Notes under the pieces: model-generated
What the model was told of the DNA's origin: nothing
Seen by the model: the letters and a program-made list of their open reading frames with translations, nothing else
The model's database searches: none
DNA from: Histophilus somni
GTDB lineage: Bacteria; Pseudomonadota; Gammaproteobacteria; Enterobacterales; Pasteurellaceae
Assembly (NCBI RefSeq): GCF_014202395.1
Contig: NZ_JACHGQ010000002.1
Location: forward strand, 62,001-126,000
Length of the DNA: 64,000 bases
Reading direction: 5' to 3'
Made by a program: the position numbers and the translations under genes
In this document: piece by piece, positions 9,058 through 19,551 of the stretch
Numbering within the stretch: the first letter of the stretch is position 1
How the letters are laid out: every line of letters begins with the position of its first letter

Positions 9058-10071
9058 ATGAATGATAACAGTCCTTCTCCAACTCCAATCACCGTAATTG
9101 GTGCCGGTGCTTATGGAACTGCCTTAGCTATTGCCTTTTCTCGCAATGGTTATCCAACCTACTTATGGGGACATCATCCTCAACATTGTCAACGCTTACG
9201 TAATGAGCGAAAAAATCAAGCATTTTTACCTAATATTCACTTTCCTGATTCTTTATATGTAGAAGACAATTTAGCACAAGCCATTCAACACTCCAGAGAG
9301 TTATTAATTGTTGTACCAAGTCATGTTTTTGGCGACGTTATCATGCAAATTAAACCGCACTTAAGATCGGATCAACGTATCGCCTGGGCAACGAAAGGAC
9401 TGGAGCGAAATACAGGACGCTTATTACAAGAAGTTGTTGAAGAGCATGTAGGATATGGTTATCCTTTAGCAGTCTTATCAGGACCTACCTTTGCTAAAGA
9501 ATTGGCTGCCGGTATGCCGACAGCTATTACATTAGCCTCAAATAACGAACAATTTGCCTTAGAGTTCCAAGAAAGAATTCATTGTAGCAAATTCCGAGTC
9601 TATATTAATCAAGATATGATTGGTGTACAACTAGGAGGGGCGGTTAAAAATGTAATTGCTATTGCTGCAGGGATTTCTGATGGTATGGGGTTTGGTGCTA
9701 ATGCACGTACAGCATTAATTACTCGAGGAATCGCTGAAATCAGTCGTTTGGGCATATCTCTAGGTGCAAATCCAAATACCTTTATGGGAACATCCGGCTT
9801 AGGGGATTTAGTCCTTACTTGTACCGATAACCAGTCTCGTAACCGTCGTTTTGGATTAATGTTAGGACAAGGTTTTGATTGTACAACGGCTATCAATGAA
9901 CTTGGTCCGGTTATAGAGGGTTTTTACAATACAAAAGAAACCTTTTTATTAGCCCAGCAACAGGGTGTAGAAATGCCGATTACCGAGCAGGTATATCAAA
10001 TACTATTTTGTGGTAAAAAACCTGAAGATGCAGCTATTACTTTATTGGGAAGAAAACGCAAAAGGGAGTAA
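9058..10071 (+). CDS. gpsA: Glycerol-3-phosphate dehydrogenase [NAD(P)+] GpsA
   Basis: GpsA reduces dihydroxyacetone phosphate to sn-glycerol 3-phosphate, the backbone for phospholipids. The 337-residue protein has the dinucleotide-binding motif [10 protein letters not shown] near residue 16, the GLERNTGR and [10 protein letters not shown] motifs and the catalytic Lys in [14 protein letters not shown]. It ends in a GRKRKRE tail. The ribosome binding site is weak (AAGAAA) and lies within an A-rich leader. It is followed one base later by cysE. Confidence 0.96.
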   Translation: MNDNSPSPTPITVIGAGAYGTALAIAFSRNGYPTYLWGHHPQHCQRLRNERKNQAFLPNIHFPDSLYVEDNLAQAIQHSRELLIVVPSHVFGDVIMQIKPHLRSDQRIAWATKGLERNTGRLLQEVVEEHVGYGYPLAVLSGPTFAKELAAGMPTAITLASNNEQFALEFQERIHCSKFRVYINQDMIGVQLGGAVKNVIAIAAGISDGMGFGANARTALITRGIAEISRLGISLGANPNTFMGTSGLGDLVLTCTDNQSRNRRFGLMLGQGFDCTTAINELGPVIEGFYNTKETFLLAQQQGVEMPITEQVYQILFCGKKPEDAAITLLGRKRKRE

Positions 10072-10072
10072 C

Positions 10073-10870
10073 ATGTCAATAGAAGTATGGAGTCTTATTC
10101 GTGCTGAAGCAGCAAAACTCGCTGAAAATGAACCAATGCTAGCCAGTTTCTTTCATGCAACTATCTTAAAACATAACAATCTAGGCAGTGCATTAAGCTA
10201 TATTCTTGCGAACAAATTAGCTAATCCAATTATGCCCGCTATTGCATTGCGAGAAATTATTGAAGAAGCACATCAAAATCAACCGCAAATTATCGAAAGT
10301 GCGGCTTGCGATATCCGAGCCGTGCGTCATCGAGATCCTGCCGTAGAACAATACTCTACACCGTTACTTTATTTGAAAGGCTTCCACGCATTGCAAAGTT
10401 ATCGTATTACCCATTATTTATGGCAACAAGGACGAAAAGCATTGGCGATCTATTTACAAAACCAAATATCCGTTGCCTTTGATGTAGATATCCATCCCGC
10501 AGCAAGAATCGGTTGCGGCATTATGTTCGATCATGCCACAGGTATTGTGATAGGAGAAACATCTGTCATTGAAAATGATGTATCTATTTTGCAAGGTGTA
10601 ACTTTAGGGGGAACGGGCAAAGAAAGCGGCGATCGTCATCCTAAAATTCGAGAAGGTGTGATGATTGGGTCCGGAGCTAAAGTGTTAGGAAATATCGAAA
10701 TTGGGCGTTACGCTAAAATTGGTGCAAACTCCGTAGTGTTACAATCCGTTTCAGAATACACTACTGTCGCTGGTGTGCCTTCTCAAATAGTAGGCAAAAA
10801 TAAAGGGGCGAAACCTGCATTTGATATGGACCAATACTTTATTGATGATGCAATTAACTTAAATATCTAA
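10073..10870 (+). CDS. cysE: Serine O-acetyltransferase CysE
   Basis: CysE acetylates serine with acetyl-CoA, the first step of cysteine synthesis. Starting at ATG 10073 with a GGGAG site, the protein has 265 residues. It shows the N-terminal helical domain, a left-handed beta-helix of hexapeptide repeats (about 140-245) and the active-site segments DIHPAARIG, MFDHATGIVIGE and GGTGKESGDRHPKI. It ends in Asn-Leu-Asn-Ile, and the terminal Ile is the residue needed to bind O-acetylserine sulfhydrylase. It overlaps the tail of gpsA closely. Confidence 0.97.
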   Translation: MSIEVWSLIRAEAAKLAENEPMLASFFHATILKHNNLGSALSYILANKLANPIMPAIALREIIEEAHQNQPQIIESAACDIRAVRHRDPAVEQYSTPLLYLKGFHALQSYRITHYLWQQGRKALAIYLQNQISVAFDVDIHPAARIGCGIMFDHATGIVIGETSVIENDVSILQGVTLGGTGKESGDRHPKIREGVMIGSGAKVLGNIEIGRYAKIGANSVVLQSVSEYTTVAGVPSQIVGKNKGAKPAFDMDQYFIDDAINLNI

Positions 10871-10913
10871 TTTTTTAAACGAACCATGAGAAGCAGTCAG
10901 CAAAGGAACTCAG

Positions 10914-11457
10914 ATGAATCTAAAAAAATCCCTACTTATCGCCCTACTCTCTTTCGGTATTGTCCAATCTACATGCCGAAACAGATACCGAAAGATTTAA
11001 TCGTGCTTTACAATTTATTAAACAACAAAATTATTCTGACGCTTTTCCCTTATTCAAACAACTGGCTGAACAGGGAGATGCAAATGCACAACACAATCTC
11101 GGTTTGATGTACGAATACGGAGATGGCATTACTCAAAACGATCAACAAGCCGTCTATTGGTACACGAAAGCTGCTGAACAGGGAGAGGCACATGCACAAA
11201 ACAATCTCGGTCTGATGTATACAGATGGGGGAAAGGGCATTACTCAAAACTATAAACAAGCTGTCTATTGGTACACACAAGCTGCTGAACAGGGATATGC
11301 AAATGCACAATACAATCTCGGCGTGATGTATGCAAACGGACAGGGTGTACAAAGAAATGTTTCTAAAGCTAAACAATATTATAGATTAGCGTGCGATAAT
11401 GGCTTAAACATTGACTGTCAAACGTATGCAAAACTAGATAAGAAGGGTATAAAATAG
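10914..11457 (+). pseudogene. Sel1-repeat protein with a frameshifted signal peptide
   Basis: The ATG at 10914 has a good AAGGA site and encodes a clear signal peptide (MNLKKSLLIALLSFGIVQS), but that frame stops after 28 residues. The following codons in another frame (from about 10960, through HAETDTERF) encode the mature part: about three Sel1-type TPR-like repeats, each with an AEQG..NAQ.NLG.MY..G core and a final cysteine-rich tail. A single surplus base, or two missing, near 10965-10972 separates the two. Such proteins are exported and act in protein-protein contacts. Without the signal the product would stay in the cytosol or not be made. Confidence 0.75.
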
Positions 11458-11501
11458 CAAAAATTTCCTGACAATATGATCTGATTGGACTGATTTAATT
11501 C

Positions 11502-11542
11502 AAGGACTGCACTCTGTATTCTGCAGGGTTCAGTCCTTTTAA
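11502..11542 (+). terminator. Long hairpin after the Sel1 gene
   Basis: AAGGACTG (11502-11509) pairs with CAGTCCTT (11531-11538). Inside, ACTCTG pairs with CAGGGT, giving about 14 pairs with one bulge, followed by TTAATTT. It lies between convergent Sel1 and rlmB. Confidence 0.65.
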
Positions 11543-11597
11543 TTTACATAATAAACATATTTCACATCACATCCAACCTTTTTAGATGAAGAAAGTA

Positions 11598-12335
11598 TTA
11601 CCCTAATCTTTGTCGCACAATTTCAAATAGACAAACGCCTGTGGCAACAGAAACATTTAATGAAGAGACGGAACCCGCCATAGGAATGCTAATCAATTGA
11701 TCGCAAGTTTCACGGGTTAAACGACGCATTCCATCTCCCTCAGCCCCCATAACAAGTGCTAAACCGCCGGTTAATTTCGCTTCGTATAAAGTTTCAATCG
11801 CCTCGCCAGCCGTACCTACAACCCAAATATTATGTTGTTGCTGTAGATCTCGTAAAGTGCGGGCTAAATTTGTTACACGAACAAGAGGTACAACTTCCGC
11901 CGCTCCACAAGCGACTTTACGAGCAATCGCAGTCAATTGTGCCGATTTATCTTTTGGCACAATCACAGCACAAACACCGGCAGCATCTGCTGATCGTAAA
12001 CAAGCACCTAAATTATGTGGATCTGTGATACCATCCAGTACCAGCAATAATGGATTTGCTTTTTTTTGTAAGATCTCAACCAAGTCATTTTCATTCAACT
12101 CTTTAGCTGGTTGAACACGAGCAATGATACCTTGATGTACTTCTCCGTTCGCTTTTTTATCCAATGTATCACGATTCAAAAATTGTACGCTTATACCTAA
12201 TTTATAAAGTTCATTCAGTACGGATTGTAACCGCTTATCTTCCCGCCCTTTTAGCACATAAACTTCGATCAAACGTTCTGGTGCATTAATAAGAAAAGCC
12301 TGCACCGCATGAATTCCATAAATATTTTCTGCCAT
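11598..12335 (-). CDS. rlmB: 23S rRNA (guanosine-2'-O-)-methyltransferase RlmB
   Basis: RlmB methylates the ribose of G2251 in 23S rRNA using S-adenosylmethionine. The 245-residue protein is a SpoU-type SPOUT enzyme. An N-terminal substrate domain ([10 protein letters not shown], about 4-75) is followed by the knotted catalytic domain with motifs [32 protein letters not shown] and [16 protein letters not shown]. It lies 6 bases downstream of rnr in the same transcript, a common pairing. Confidence 0.96.
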   Translation of the reverse strand: MAENIYGIHAVQAFLINAPERLIEVYVLKGREDKRLQSVLNELYKLGISVQFLNRDTLDKKANGEVHQGIIARVQPAKELNENDLVEILQKKANPLLLVLDGITDPHNLGACLRSADAAGVCAVIVPKDKSAQLTAIARKVACGAAEVVPLVRVTNLARTLRDLQQQHNIWVVGTAGEAIETLYEAKLTGGLALVMGAEGDGMRRLTRETCDQLISIPMAGSVSSLNVSVATGVCLFEIVRQRLG

Positions 12336-12341
12336 GATTTT

Positions 12342-14756
12342 TTATCCTTTCTGTTTTTTCTGTTTTCTTGTTTTACTTGCCGGACTTTGTTGTTTTTTTG
12401 ATAAGTTTTTCGTTTTTTTCACCGCACTTTTATGTCGCTCGATCTTAGAAGTGCGGTTCTTTTCTTGGAAGCTTTTTTGTTTCGCTCGCTTATTCGCCGT
12501 TTTGCCGGAACGTCTAGGTTTACGCTGACTCGATAATAAAACAAAATCCACTTGGCGTTGAGCTAAACTGACTGCCTCAACACGGATTTTAACTTTATCA
12601 CCGAGACGATAGGTCGTACCGGAATTTTCCCCAATTAAACGTTGTTTTATTGAGTCAAATTGATAATAATCATTATCTAAGGTTGAAATATGAACTAGCC
12701 CATCAATAAATAAATCATCTAAACGAACAAACAACCCAAAACCGGTTACAGAAGAAATAATACCGTCAAATTCATCTCCAACATGATCTTGCATATATTC
12801 GCATTTTAGCCAATCTGCCACTTCTCTTGTTGCATCATCAGCTCGGCGTTCGGTTAAAGAACAATGATCACCGAGAAGATCCATTTCTTCTAGGGAATAA
12901 TGATAACCGCCGGTATCGGTTGTTTTTCTTTTAGAACCTTGCTGTTTTGCTAATAAATATTTGATACTACGATGTAACGTTAAATCAGGATAACGGCGAA
13001 TAGGCGAGGTAAAATGTGCATATTCCGTTAGTGCTAAACCAAAATGTCCAATATTATCAGGGTGATAAACAGCTTGGCTAAGTGAACGAAGTAGCATAGT
13101 TTGAATTAATTCATGATCCGGACGTTCACGAACTTGGGCTAACAACTGTGCGTAATCTGCGGTTGTGGGGTTTATACCACCTTTTAACGTTAAGCCACAT
13201 TCACGTAGAAAAGCACGAAATGCACTGAGTTTTTCTTGACTTGGTCCGGCATGAATACGGAATAAAGCGGGTTCTTGATGACGTTCCATAAAATTAGCTG
13301 CTGCAATATTTGCTAAAATCATACATTCTTCAATGATTTTATGGGCATCGTTACGCTCCACAGGTTCAATACATTCAATACGTCCCATTTCATTGAAGAC
13401 AAACTTAGTTTCAATAGTTTCAAAATCAATGGCTCCACGCTGATAACGAGCTTGCAGCAGAGCCTGATACATTTGGTGCAATTCTTGTAAGTGCGGTACT
13501 AAAACATGATAGCGTTGTTGTAATAATTCATCACCTGCCAAAATTTGTGCAACTTTAGTGTAAGTTAATCTTGCATATGAGTTCATGACCGCTTCATAAA
13601 AACTGTAATCAGTCATTTTTCCCTGTGGCGAAATTCGTATCTCACATACCATACACAAACGATCAACCTGTGGATTAAGCGAACATAATCCATTCGATAA
13701 AATCTCCGGCAACATTGGTACAACTCGGTTAGGAAAGTAAACCGAATTGCCACGCTGATATGCTTCGTTATCTAATGCAGTACGCAAACGTACGTAATAG
13801 CTCACGTCGGCAATGGCAACCCATAATGTCCACCCGCCATCACCACTTCTTTGACAAAAAACCGCATCATCAAAATCTCGTGCATCTTCACCATCAATGG
13901 TTACCAATGGTAAGGTTCTTAAATCTCTTCGTCCTTGTTTTGCTTCCTCCGGCACACTATCCGTATATTTTCTTACTTGTTTTTCTACCGCACTTGGAAA
14001 AATATGAGGAATATCATGATTGCGAATAGCAATTTCAGTTTCCATTCCCTTTGCCATATTCTCCCCAAGAATTTCTACAATTTTTCCAACCAACTGCGTA
14101 AATGTTGCTGTACGAGGTTTAAGTTCAACCACAACTACCTGTCCCATTCTCGCTCCGTTGCGAAACTCATTCGGAATCAGAATGTCACGATTAATACGGC
14201 TATCATCCGGCACGACATAACCAATCCCCTCCTCCATGAAAAAACGCCCAACAATATGTTTATTGCGACTTTCTAACACTCGAACAATACGCACCTCTGA
14301 ACGTCCTTTACGGTCATAGCCATTAGGTTGTGCCAATACAAAATCACCATGGATAACTTTTTGCATTTGAATATTTGGAATAAACCAATCTGACTTGCTT
14401 CCTTCGATTTGTAAAAAACCATAGCCTTCACGATGACCAATCACTGACCCCTTTAATAAATCCAATTTTTCAGGCAAGGCATAACACTTTCTTTTAGTAA
14501 AGACCAATTGCCCTTCATTTTCCATTGCACGCAAACGGCGACGCATTCCCTCTTTTTGTTCAGAATCAACGATAGCCAATGTCTTGAAAAGATTTTCTTT
14601 CGACATAGGTGCATTAAAATCACGAATAATTTGTAAAATAAACTCTCGACTTGGGATTGGATTAGAATATTTCTGTTGCTCTTGGAAAAAATACGGATCT
14701 TCTGTAAGTGCGGTGATTTTTTTCGCTTTTTTGTTTGTCTTTTTCGGGGTTCTCAT
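12342..14756 (-). CDS. rnr: Ribonuclease R
   Basis: RNase R is a processive 3'-5' exoribonuclease that degrades structured RNA and takes part in rRNA and tmRNA quality control. The 804-residue protein has an N-terminal helix-turn-helix (about 35-95), two cold-shock domains, the RNB catalytic domain with [14 protein letters not shown] near residue 290 carrying the metal-binding Asp residues, an S1 domain (about 650-735) and a Lys/Arg-rich tail. Four uptake signals fall inside the gene. It precedes rlmB and follows ubiC. Confidence 0.96.
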   Translation of the reverse strand: MRTPKKTNKKAKKITALTEDPYFFQEQQKYSNPIPSREFILQIIRDFNAPMSKENLFKTLAIVDSEQKEGMRRRLRAMENEGQLVFTKRKCYALPEKLDLLKGSVIGHREGYGFLQIEGSKSDWFIPNIQMQKVIHGDFVLAQPNGYDRKGRSEVRIVRVLESRNKHIVGRFFMEEGIGYVVPDDSRINRDILIPNEFRNGARMGQVVVVELKPRTATFTQLVGKIVEILGENMAKGMETEIAIRNHDIPHIFPSAVEKQVRKYTDSVPEEAKQGRRDLRTLPLVTIDGEDARDFDDAVFCQRSGDGGWTLWVAIADVSYYVRLRTALDNEAYQRGNSVYFPNRVVPMLPEILSNGLCSLNPQVDRLCMVCEIRISPQGKMTDYSFYEAVMNSYARLTYTKVAQILAGDELLQQRYHVLVPHLQELHQMYQALLQARYQRGAIDFETIETKFVFNEMGRIECIEPVERNDAHKIIEECMILANIAAANFMERHQEPALFRIHAGPSQEKLSAFRAFLRECGLTLKGGINPTTADYAQLLAQVRERPDHELIQTMLLRSLSQAVYHPDNIGHFGLALTEYAHFTSPIRRYPDLTLHRSIKYLLAKQQGSKRKTTDTGGYHYSLEEMDLLGDHCSLTERRADDATREVADWLKCEYMQDHVGDEFDGIISSVTGFGLFVRLDDLFIDGLVHISTLDNDYYQFDSIKQRLIGENSGTTYRLGDKVKIRVEAVSLAQRQVDFVLLSSQRKPRRSGKTANKRAKQKSFQEKNRTSKIERHKSAVKKTKNLSKKQQSPASKTRKQKKQKG

Positions 14757-14759
14757 GCT

Positions 14760-15263
14760 TTAGACCTTTGATTGAAAAAATTTAAAATCTTGCAAAAACA
14801 ATTCTTTAATTTCGATTGGATATTGATTTAAAAGCAATACTGAACGACGAGCATATAATCCTGTTGCGGTATCGTATATCCATTCAAGTGTTTTTCTTTT
14901 TGGTTGTTGAGGGAAAAGCCATAAGCCAATAGGCGTTGAACCTACATTGATAATGTCAGGTGCAACATTCTCAATCGTAGATTGTGGCAAACGAGTTTGT
15001 GCAAAAATCCAAGCTTGCTCATCACCTTTTAATATCACTTCACGCAACCAAATTGGCTCATGATGTCCGGTAAATCCAAAAGACATGTCAGAAACCCATT
15101 TTTCCGCCACAATTTCAACTTTCAGTTGCTGACAATATTGCTGTAATTTTCGAGTTAATGAACCTTGATGTAATAGCCAATCTTGTTTTTGCGGAGATAA
15201 AGTAAAAATATCATTCTGCCATTTTGTAGAGGAGAGAATTTGTCGAAATAAAGAAATATTCAA
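14760..15263 (-). CDS. ubiC: Chorismate pyruvate-lyase UbiC
   Basis: UbiC splits chorismate into pyruvate and 4-hydroxybenzoate, the first step of ubiquinone synthesis. The 167-residue protein has the family features WLLHQGSLTRKLQ near residue 29, the WLREVILKG segment at about 72 and the ARRSVLLLNQYPI region near the end. It is 3 bases upstream of rnr rather than beside ubiA. Its product is also the likely aryl starter for the polyene cluster at 39-54 kb; that link is inference from described aryl polyene pathways. Confidence 0.85.
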   Translation of the reverse strand: MNISLFRQILSSTKWQNDIFTLSPQKQDWLLHQGSLTRKLQQYCQQLKVEIVAEKWVSDMSFGFTGHHEPIWLREVILKGDEQAWIFAQTRLPQSTIENVAPDIINVGSTPIGLWLFPQQPKRKTLEWIYDTATGLYARRSVLLLNQYPIEIKELFLQDFKFFQSKV

Positions 15264-15379
15264 AATTAGAGACCGCTTGTTAAAATTATCTGAAAAATTT
15301 TCGCCATTATATCAGTAAATATTTAATCACGTTCTTTATTCTTCACATAAGTCGATTAATATCTCACTTAACCAAATAT

Positions 15380-16042
15380 TTAACTGATTTTTCGCCATTT
15401 CATTTTTAAGTAACGCTTAAAAGCCTCCGCCAAAACAGGACATTCAATTGCTTGTTCTAATTGAGTTTTAAGCTCCACAGTCGCTTCCGTTGCCAGCAAA
15501 TAATTTAAATATTTAATGGTTAATTTTGGGTAAGGGTTAACTAAACTCCGGATTTTATCCCCTTTTTTGATCACGCCATTTTTAATGACTCTCACATACC
15601 AACCGGTCAGCCCTGTTTCTACAACAATCGCTCGAGTATTTTTATTATTGGCATTTTTTGACAACGTTTCACAAGGTATGCGAGGTTGTGAAATTTCAAT
15701 TTGTACATCTCCGATCTGGTACTGATCGCCGACACATACATTTTCTTCATCAAAAAAAGAAACAATAAAATTTTCACCATAGATAGCTTCTCCTTGATAG
15801 CTATCATGCTTACCCAAAAGAGCGGTTAATTTAGCAAAAGATCTTTCAGCCATAAAAAACAGTGCTTTATCAATGCCTCCATGATGTGCTTTCAGTCCAA
15901 CATCATTTCCTTCCGCACCTAATTCATGAACGATAGCTTGTTCCATCGGTTTTTTCCGAATTGCCGTTGACATCTTTGAACCATTTTCAAAAACAATCTC
16001 TTCAACCAATCCCAATTTAATCGCTAAAACAGCACCTTCCAC
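15380..16042 (-). CDS. MOSC-domain protein (YiiM-like)
   Basis: The 220-residue protein has a MOSC (molybdenum cofactor sulfurase C-terminal-like) fold. Visible features are GNDVGLKAHHGGIDKALFF (about 50-68), YGENF, and PRIPCETLSKN with the conserved Cys near residue 120. The YiiM group reduces N-hydroxylated bases with molybdenum cofactor and gives resistance to 6-hydroxylaminopurine. The exact substrate here is not shown. The C-terminal alpha-helical part (about 155-220) fits YiiM. It follows ilvM by 65 bases on the same strand, where ilvD might be expected. Confidence 0.8.
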   Translation of the reverse strand: MEGAVLAIKLGLVEEIVFENGSKMSTAIRKKPMEQAIVHELGAEGNDVGLKAHHGGIDKALFFMAERSFAKLTALLGKHDSYQGEAIYGENFIVSFFDEENVCVGDQYQIGDVQIEISQPRIPCETLSKNANNKNTRAIVVETGLTGWYVRVIKNGVIKKGDKIRSLVNPYPKLTIKYLNYLLATEATVELKTQLEQAIECPVLAEAFKRYLKMKWRKIS

Positions 16043-16107
16043 AACTTATCTCCCTTTAAACTAACCATCTATTTTGTATAATAATTTATACAAATTTAGA
16101 CCGCTCT

Positions 16108-16326
16108 TTAGCTTAATGTAATAACATCCGGTAATTTCACTAATTGGTGAATCAATAATTCAATAGCTCGCTCACTTTGCACAGTAAGTCTCAAATCAAT
16201 AACATTACCTTTACTTTCACTATGTAGAATAATGACTTCAAAACCACGATGGCGGACAACTCTTAACAAACGCTCTAAAGTTTCAGGGCGTTTGTTTGCT
16301 TGAATAGTTAAATCGTAAGTTTTCAT
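16108..16326 (-). CDS. ilvM: Acetolactate synthase small subunit (IlvM type)
   Basis: This 72-residue protein consists of one ACT domain (MKTYDLTIQANKRPETLERLL...), the size and pattern of the regulatory subunit of acetohydroxyacid synthase II rather than the larger IlvH or shorter IlvN type. It stabilises and activates IlvG. It starts 3 bases after ilvG stops, indicating translational coupling. Confidence 0.9.
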   Translation of the reverse strand: MKTYDLTIQANKRPETLERLLRVVRHRGFEVIILHSESKGNVIDLRLTVQSERAIELLIHQLVKLPDVITLS

Positions 16327-16329
16327 TGT

Positions 16330-18006
16330 TTACACCCCAATATCTTCTTCAATCATATTACTGTTACATGTATTTGGCGGTACAAGTGGCCATACATTTT
16401 CTTCATCTGGGATACAGACATGTAGTAAATAAGCTTCTTTGGCATTTAATAATCGATCCAAAGCATCGGAAACTTCACTTGCCTTTTCAATTCGTTCACC
16501 TGCAATACCAAAGGCAGAAGCAAGAGTAACAAAATCAGGATTATCATCTAAAACAGTGTGGCTATGGCGACCATGAAAAAAGAGCGATTGCCACTGTCGC
16601 ACCATACCCAAACGTTGGTTATCAAGCAATAAAATTTTGATTGGTAAATTTCCACGCTTGATCGAACCCAATTCTTGAATATTCATCATCAATGAGCCAT
16701 CACCAGTAATTAAAATAACTGGATCTTGGGGACGAGCTTTTGCCGCACCGATAGCTGCCGGCAAGCCGAAGCCCATCGAACCGAACCCTGCAGATGTAAT
16801 ATAATTTTCAGGTTCATAATGTTTCATATGTTGTGCCGACCACATTTGATGTTGCCCTACATCAGTTGTAATCACCGCATTTTTTGCTTTGCGTTCGGAT
16901 AATGTGTGAAGTAATGCACAGGGCTCTATCTCTTTATCTTCTGTATTTTCAATATAATTAAAATCAAAACTTGCTTTTAACTGCTCAATATCTTTACGCC
17001 ACGGTTCAATATCCAATAGTTGGGCAAGGTTAGTAACCGCCTCCACCAAATCCCCTTGTAGTCCAACATCTGCTTTACGGAGTTTGTTAATTTCAGCAAC
17101 ATCAATATCAATATGAATAACTTTAGCATGTGGTGCAAACGTATCTAATTTTCCCGTTACACGATCATCAAACCTTGCCCCACAAGCAATAAGTAAATCA
17201 CATTCTTGCACAGCATAATTTGCCGCTTTTGTACCGTGCATTCCAATCATTCCCATATAGAGTGGATGTTTGGGAGGTATTGTTCCTAAACCTTTTAAGG
17301 TTGATACTGATGGAATATTTGTTATATCAAGAAAAGTGCGTATAGCTTTTACGCCACTCATACCATCCGAGCTTTTTGCCATTCCAACACCGCCACCTAC
17401 ATAAAGCACAGGGCGTTTTGCTTGAGAAAGTAAATTTTTCGCTTGCTCAAGTGCGACTAAATTTTGTAAAGAATCCGCAATTTTGGGATAAACAATGGGT
17501 TTTAAGGATGTAGGTGCAAATTGCACATCTTTTGGAAGATCAATAAGCACAGGACCGGGGCGACCACTTTGTGCAATTTGGAAAGCTTTCGCAATGATTT
17601 CAGGTAATTCATCAATATGTTGAACGATAAAACTGTGCTTAGTACAGGCAAGTGACAACCCAAGAATATCAGCTTCCTGGAAAGCATCTGTACCAATAAA
17701 ATTTGAGGCAACTTGTCCGGTAATTGCAATAATGGGAATTGAATCCATCAAGGCATCACCTAAACCGGTAATTAAATTTGTTGCCCCCGGTCCCGACGTC
17801 GCAACACAAACACCGACTTTATTTGTTGATCTTGCATATCCAATAGCAGCCATTGCTGCACCTTGCTCATTACGACAAAGTAGATGATCTAAACCAGAAT
17901 CATAAATTGCATCATAAACTGGCATTATCGCCCCACCGGGATAGCCAAATAAGGAAGTTACGCCGTGAGCTTTTAAACATTCTACGACCAAATTTGCTCC
18001 ATTCAT
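16330..18006 (-). CDS. ilvG: Acetolactate synthase II large subunit IlvG
   Basis: IlvG is a thiamine diphosphate enzyme that condenses pyruvate (or pyruvate and 2-oxobutyrate) at the start of valine, leucine and isoleucine synthesis. The protein has 558 residues and is open throughout, unlike the frameshifted copy in E. coli K-12. It shows [14 protein letters not shown], the cofactor-activating Glu47 in [11 protein letters not shown] and the diphosphate/metal motif [12 protein letters not shown] at about 445. FAD-binding and central domains are present. No attenuator-like leader peptide is evident in the 91 bases upstream. Confidence 0.95.
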   Translation of the reverse strand: MNGANLVVECLKAHGVTSLFGYPGGAIMPVYDAIYDSGLDHLLCRNEQGAAMAAIGYARSTNKVGVCVATSGPGATNLITGLGDALMDSIPIIAITGQVASNFIGTDAFQEADILGLSLACTKHSFIVQHIDELPEIIAKAFQIAQSGRPGPVLIDLPKDVQFAPTSLKPIVYPKIADSLQNLVALEQAKNLLSQAKRPVLYVGGGVGMAKSSDGMSGVKAIRTFLDITNIPSVSTLKGLGTIPPKHPLYMGMIGMHGTKAANYAVQECDLLIACGARFDDRVTGKLDTFAPHAKVIHIDIDVAEINKLRKADVGLQGDLVEAVTNLAQLLDIEPWRKDIEQLKASFDFNYIENTEDKEIEPCALLHTLSERKAKNAVITTDVGQHQMWSAQHMKHYEPENYITSAGFGSMGFGLPAAIGAAKARPQDPVILITGDGSLMMNIQELGSIKRGNLPIKILLLDNQRLGMVRQWQSLFFHGRHSHTVLDDNPDFVTLASAFGIAGERIEKASEVSDALDRLLNAKEAYLLHVCIPDEENVWPLVPPNTCNSNMIEEDIGV

Positions 18007-18097
18007 TACATATTCCTTTTTGCGTTTACTGATTGTGAAAATAAAAAGACATTATTGATGTTTAACATATTTTTTTTAAAAAACAAAGAAAGTAATG

Positions 18098-18910
18098 TCA
18101 CTTTTTTTGACATTGCGGACAAAAAAAGCTATTTCTTTGCCCAATAATAATACTTTTTATCTTTGTACCGCACCTTGGACAAGGCTTGTCCTTATTTCCA
18201 TAAACCAAAAGTTTTTGAGCAAAATATCCGGGGCGACCGTCAGGTTGTAAAAAATCTTTTAGGGTTGTTCCTCCTTGTTCAATAGCTTCGTTAAGCACTT
18301 GTTTAATAGTGAAAACAAGTTGTTCAGCCTGTTTTTTTGTCAATGTTTTGGCGATCTTTTGTGGATGAAGTCCACATAGAAATAAAATTTCATTCGCATA
18401 AATATTTCCAACCCCTACAACAACGGAATTATCCATCAAGAAAGTTTTAAGTGCGGTGCTTTTTTGACGAGATTTTTTGAACAAATAAGCAGAATTAAAC
18501 GTTTCAGATAAAGGTTCCGGCCCCAACTTGAAAAAAAGATGAAATTCACTAAGGTTATTCGTCCATAGCCAAGCACCAAAGCGACGAGCATCGTTATAGC
18601 GTAGTAACTTGCCGTTGTTCATAACAATATCGAAATGATCATGCTTATTGACAGGATTGTCATGCGGCACAATGCGGACTGAACCGGACATACCTAAATG
18701 TCCGATAATGTAACCTTGTTCCGTGTGGATAATGAGATACTTGGCTCGACGAGTTAAGTTAAGAATTTTAACGTGTTTAAATGTGCTGAGTTCTTTACTT
18801 ACTTCCCAGCGTAATTTGGGATTACGTACTACTATTTTTTCAATTATAAACCCTTTTAAATAAGGGCTTACGCCCTTTAAGGTTGTTTCAACTTCAGGTA
18901 ATTCAGGCAT
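18098..18910 (-). CDS. mutM: Formamidopyrimidine-DNA glycosylase MutM (Fpg)
   Basis: MutM removes 8-oxoguanine and ring-opened purines and nicks the DNA at the site. The 270-residue protein begins MPELPEVET, with the catalytic Pro2 and Glu3. It has the helix-two-turn-helix motif [13 protein letters not shown] near residue 160 and a C-terminal zinc finger with CPRC and CPQC pairs (about 243-268). It lies downstream of rpmB-rpmG in the usual order, but a terminator separates it from them. Confidence 0.97.
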   Translation of the reverse strand: MPELPEVETTLKGVSPYLKGFIIEKIVVRNPKLRWEVSKELSTFKHVKILNLTRRAKYLIIHTEQGYIIGHLGMSGSVRIVPHDNPVNKHDHFDIVMNNGKLLRYNDARRFGAWLWTNNLSEFHLFFKLGPEPLSETFNSAYLFKKSRQKSTALKTFLMDNSVVVGVGNIYANEILFLCGLHPQKIAKTLTKKQAEQLVFTIKQVLNEAIEQGGTTLKDFLQPDGRPGYFAQKLLVYGNKDKPCPRCGTKIKSIIIGQRNSFFCPQCQKK

Positions 18911-18972
18911 GTTTTTTTTCCAAGAGTAAGTCTTTCAGCTATCTTATGGCAAAAAGTAAAATTTGAAAAAAT

Positions 18973-19000
18973 AAAAAACCCGAACATGTCGGGCTTTTTT
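18973..19000 (-). terminator. Rho-independent terminator after rpmG
   Basis: Read on the minus strand, CCCGA and TCGGG (18993-18989 and 18983-18979) pair around a 5-base loop, with A residues before and a T-rich tract after. It lies 16 bases past the rpmG stop. Confidence 0.85.
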
Positions 19001-19015
19001 ATCGTGAAAACTAAA

Positions 19016-19186
19016 TTATTTGATTTTAGCTTCTTTGTAAATAACATGCTTACGCACAACCGGATCAAATTTTTTGATCTCCATTTTTTCCGGCATATTG
19101 CGTTTATTTTTAGTCGTTGTATAAAAATGACCTGTTTCAGCTGTTGAAACTAAGCGAATTTTTTCACGAGCACCTTTAGCTGCCAT
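19016..19186 (-). CDS. rpmG: 50S ribosomal protein L33
   Basis: This 56-residue basic protein, [19 protein letters not shown] at the start and [11 protein letters not shown] at the end, has the invariant L33 pattern. It lacks the four zinc Cys residues, so it is the zinc-free form. It starts 11 bases after rpmB with an AGGAG-like site (GGAGC). Confidence 0.97.
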   Translation of the reverse strand: MAAKGAREKIRLVSTAETGHFYTTTKNKRNMPEKMEIKKFDPVVRKHVIYKEAKIK

Positions 19187-19197
19187 TTTTTAGCTCC

Positions 19198-19434
19198 TTA
19201 GATTTTCTCGCCACGAGCACGGATTTCAGCCAACACTGCATCAATGCCTTTTTTATCAATAATACGCATACCTTTCGCTGTTAAGCGTAAAGTTACGAAA
19301 CGTTTTTCACTCTCAACCCAAAAACGGTGAGTGTGTAAGTTAGGAAGAAAACGACGACGAGTCGCATTCATTGCGTGCGAACGGTTGTTACCAACTGCTG
19401 GACGCTTGCCTGTTACTTGACAGACTCTAGACAT
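19198..19434 (-). CDS. rpmB: 50S ribosomal protein L28
   Basis: Starting at [21 protein letters not shown] (ATG 19434) the protein has 78 residues, the normal length. Four further upstream codons are open but lie inside the ribosome binding site region (GGAG). L28 is a large-subunit protein. The gene heads the rpmB-rpmG transcript behind its own promoter and a structured leader. Confidence 0.97.
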   Translation of the reverse strand: MSRVCQVTGKRPAVGNNRSHAMNATRRRFLPNLHTHRFWVESEKRFVTLRLTAKGMRIIDKKGIDAVLAEIRARGEKI

Positions 19435-19545
19435 ATTAATCTCCAATAAAAATATAAGCTCGAGCTTAGGGTTCGGACCACTTCAAAATTCAAGATTTTG
19501 AAGGCTACCTCGTCAGGTCGCATAGCCGACCCACTATATTAAAGG
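19435..19545 (-). other. Structured 5' leader of rpmB-rpmG
   Basis: About 110 bases lie between the predicted start site and the L28 ATG. On the minus strand they can form several hairpins: GGTCG with CGACC near the 5' end, TTCAAAAT with ATTTTGAA in the middle (19480-19501) and the palindrome AAGCTCGAGCTT next to the ribosome binding site. Ribosomal protein leaders often carry feedback control; whether this one does is not known. Confidence 0.4.
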
Positions 19546-19551
19546 TCGTGA

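Noticed and set aside
10922-10928. A7 run as a phase-variation tract for the Sel1 gene
   Set aside because: The signal peptide is read correctly after the run, so the frame error lies downstream. Slippage in the run would destroy the signal peptide without giving a functional whole.
11050-11376. Minus-strand frame opposite the Sel1 repeats
   Set aside because: It is a shadow of the repeated plus-strand sequence; its repeats are the reverse complement of Sel1 codons.
11502-11542. Insertion sequence end
   Set aside because: The long imperfect hairpin could look like an IS inverted repeat, but no transposase or second end is present, and a terminator explains it.
16330-18006. Frameshift in ilvG as in E. 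coli K-12
   Set aside because: The frame is open for the full 558 residues with all motifs.
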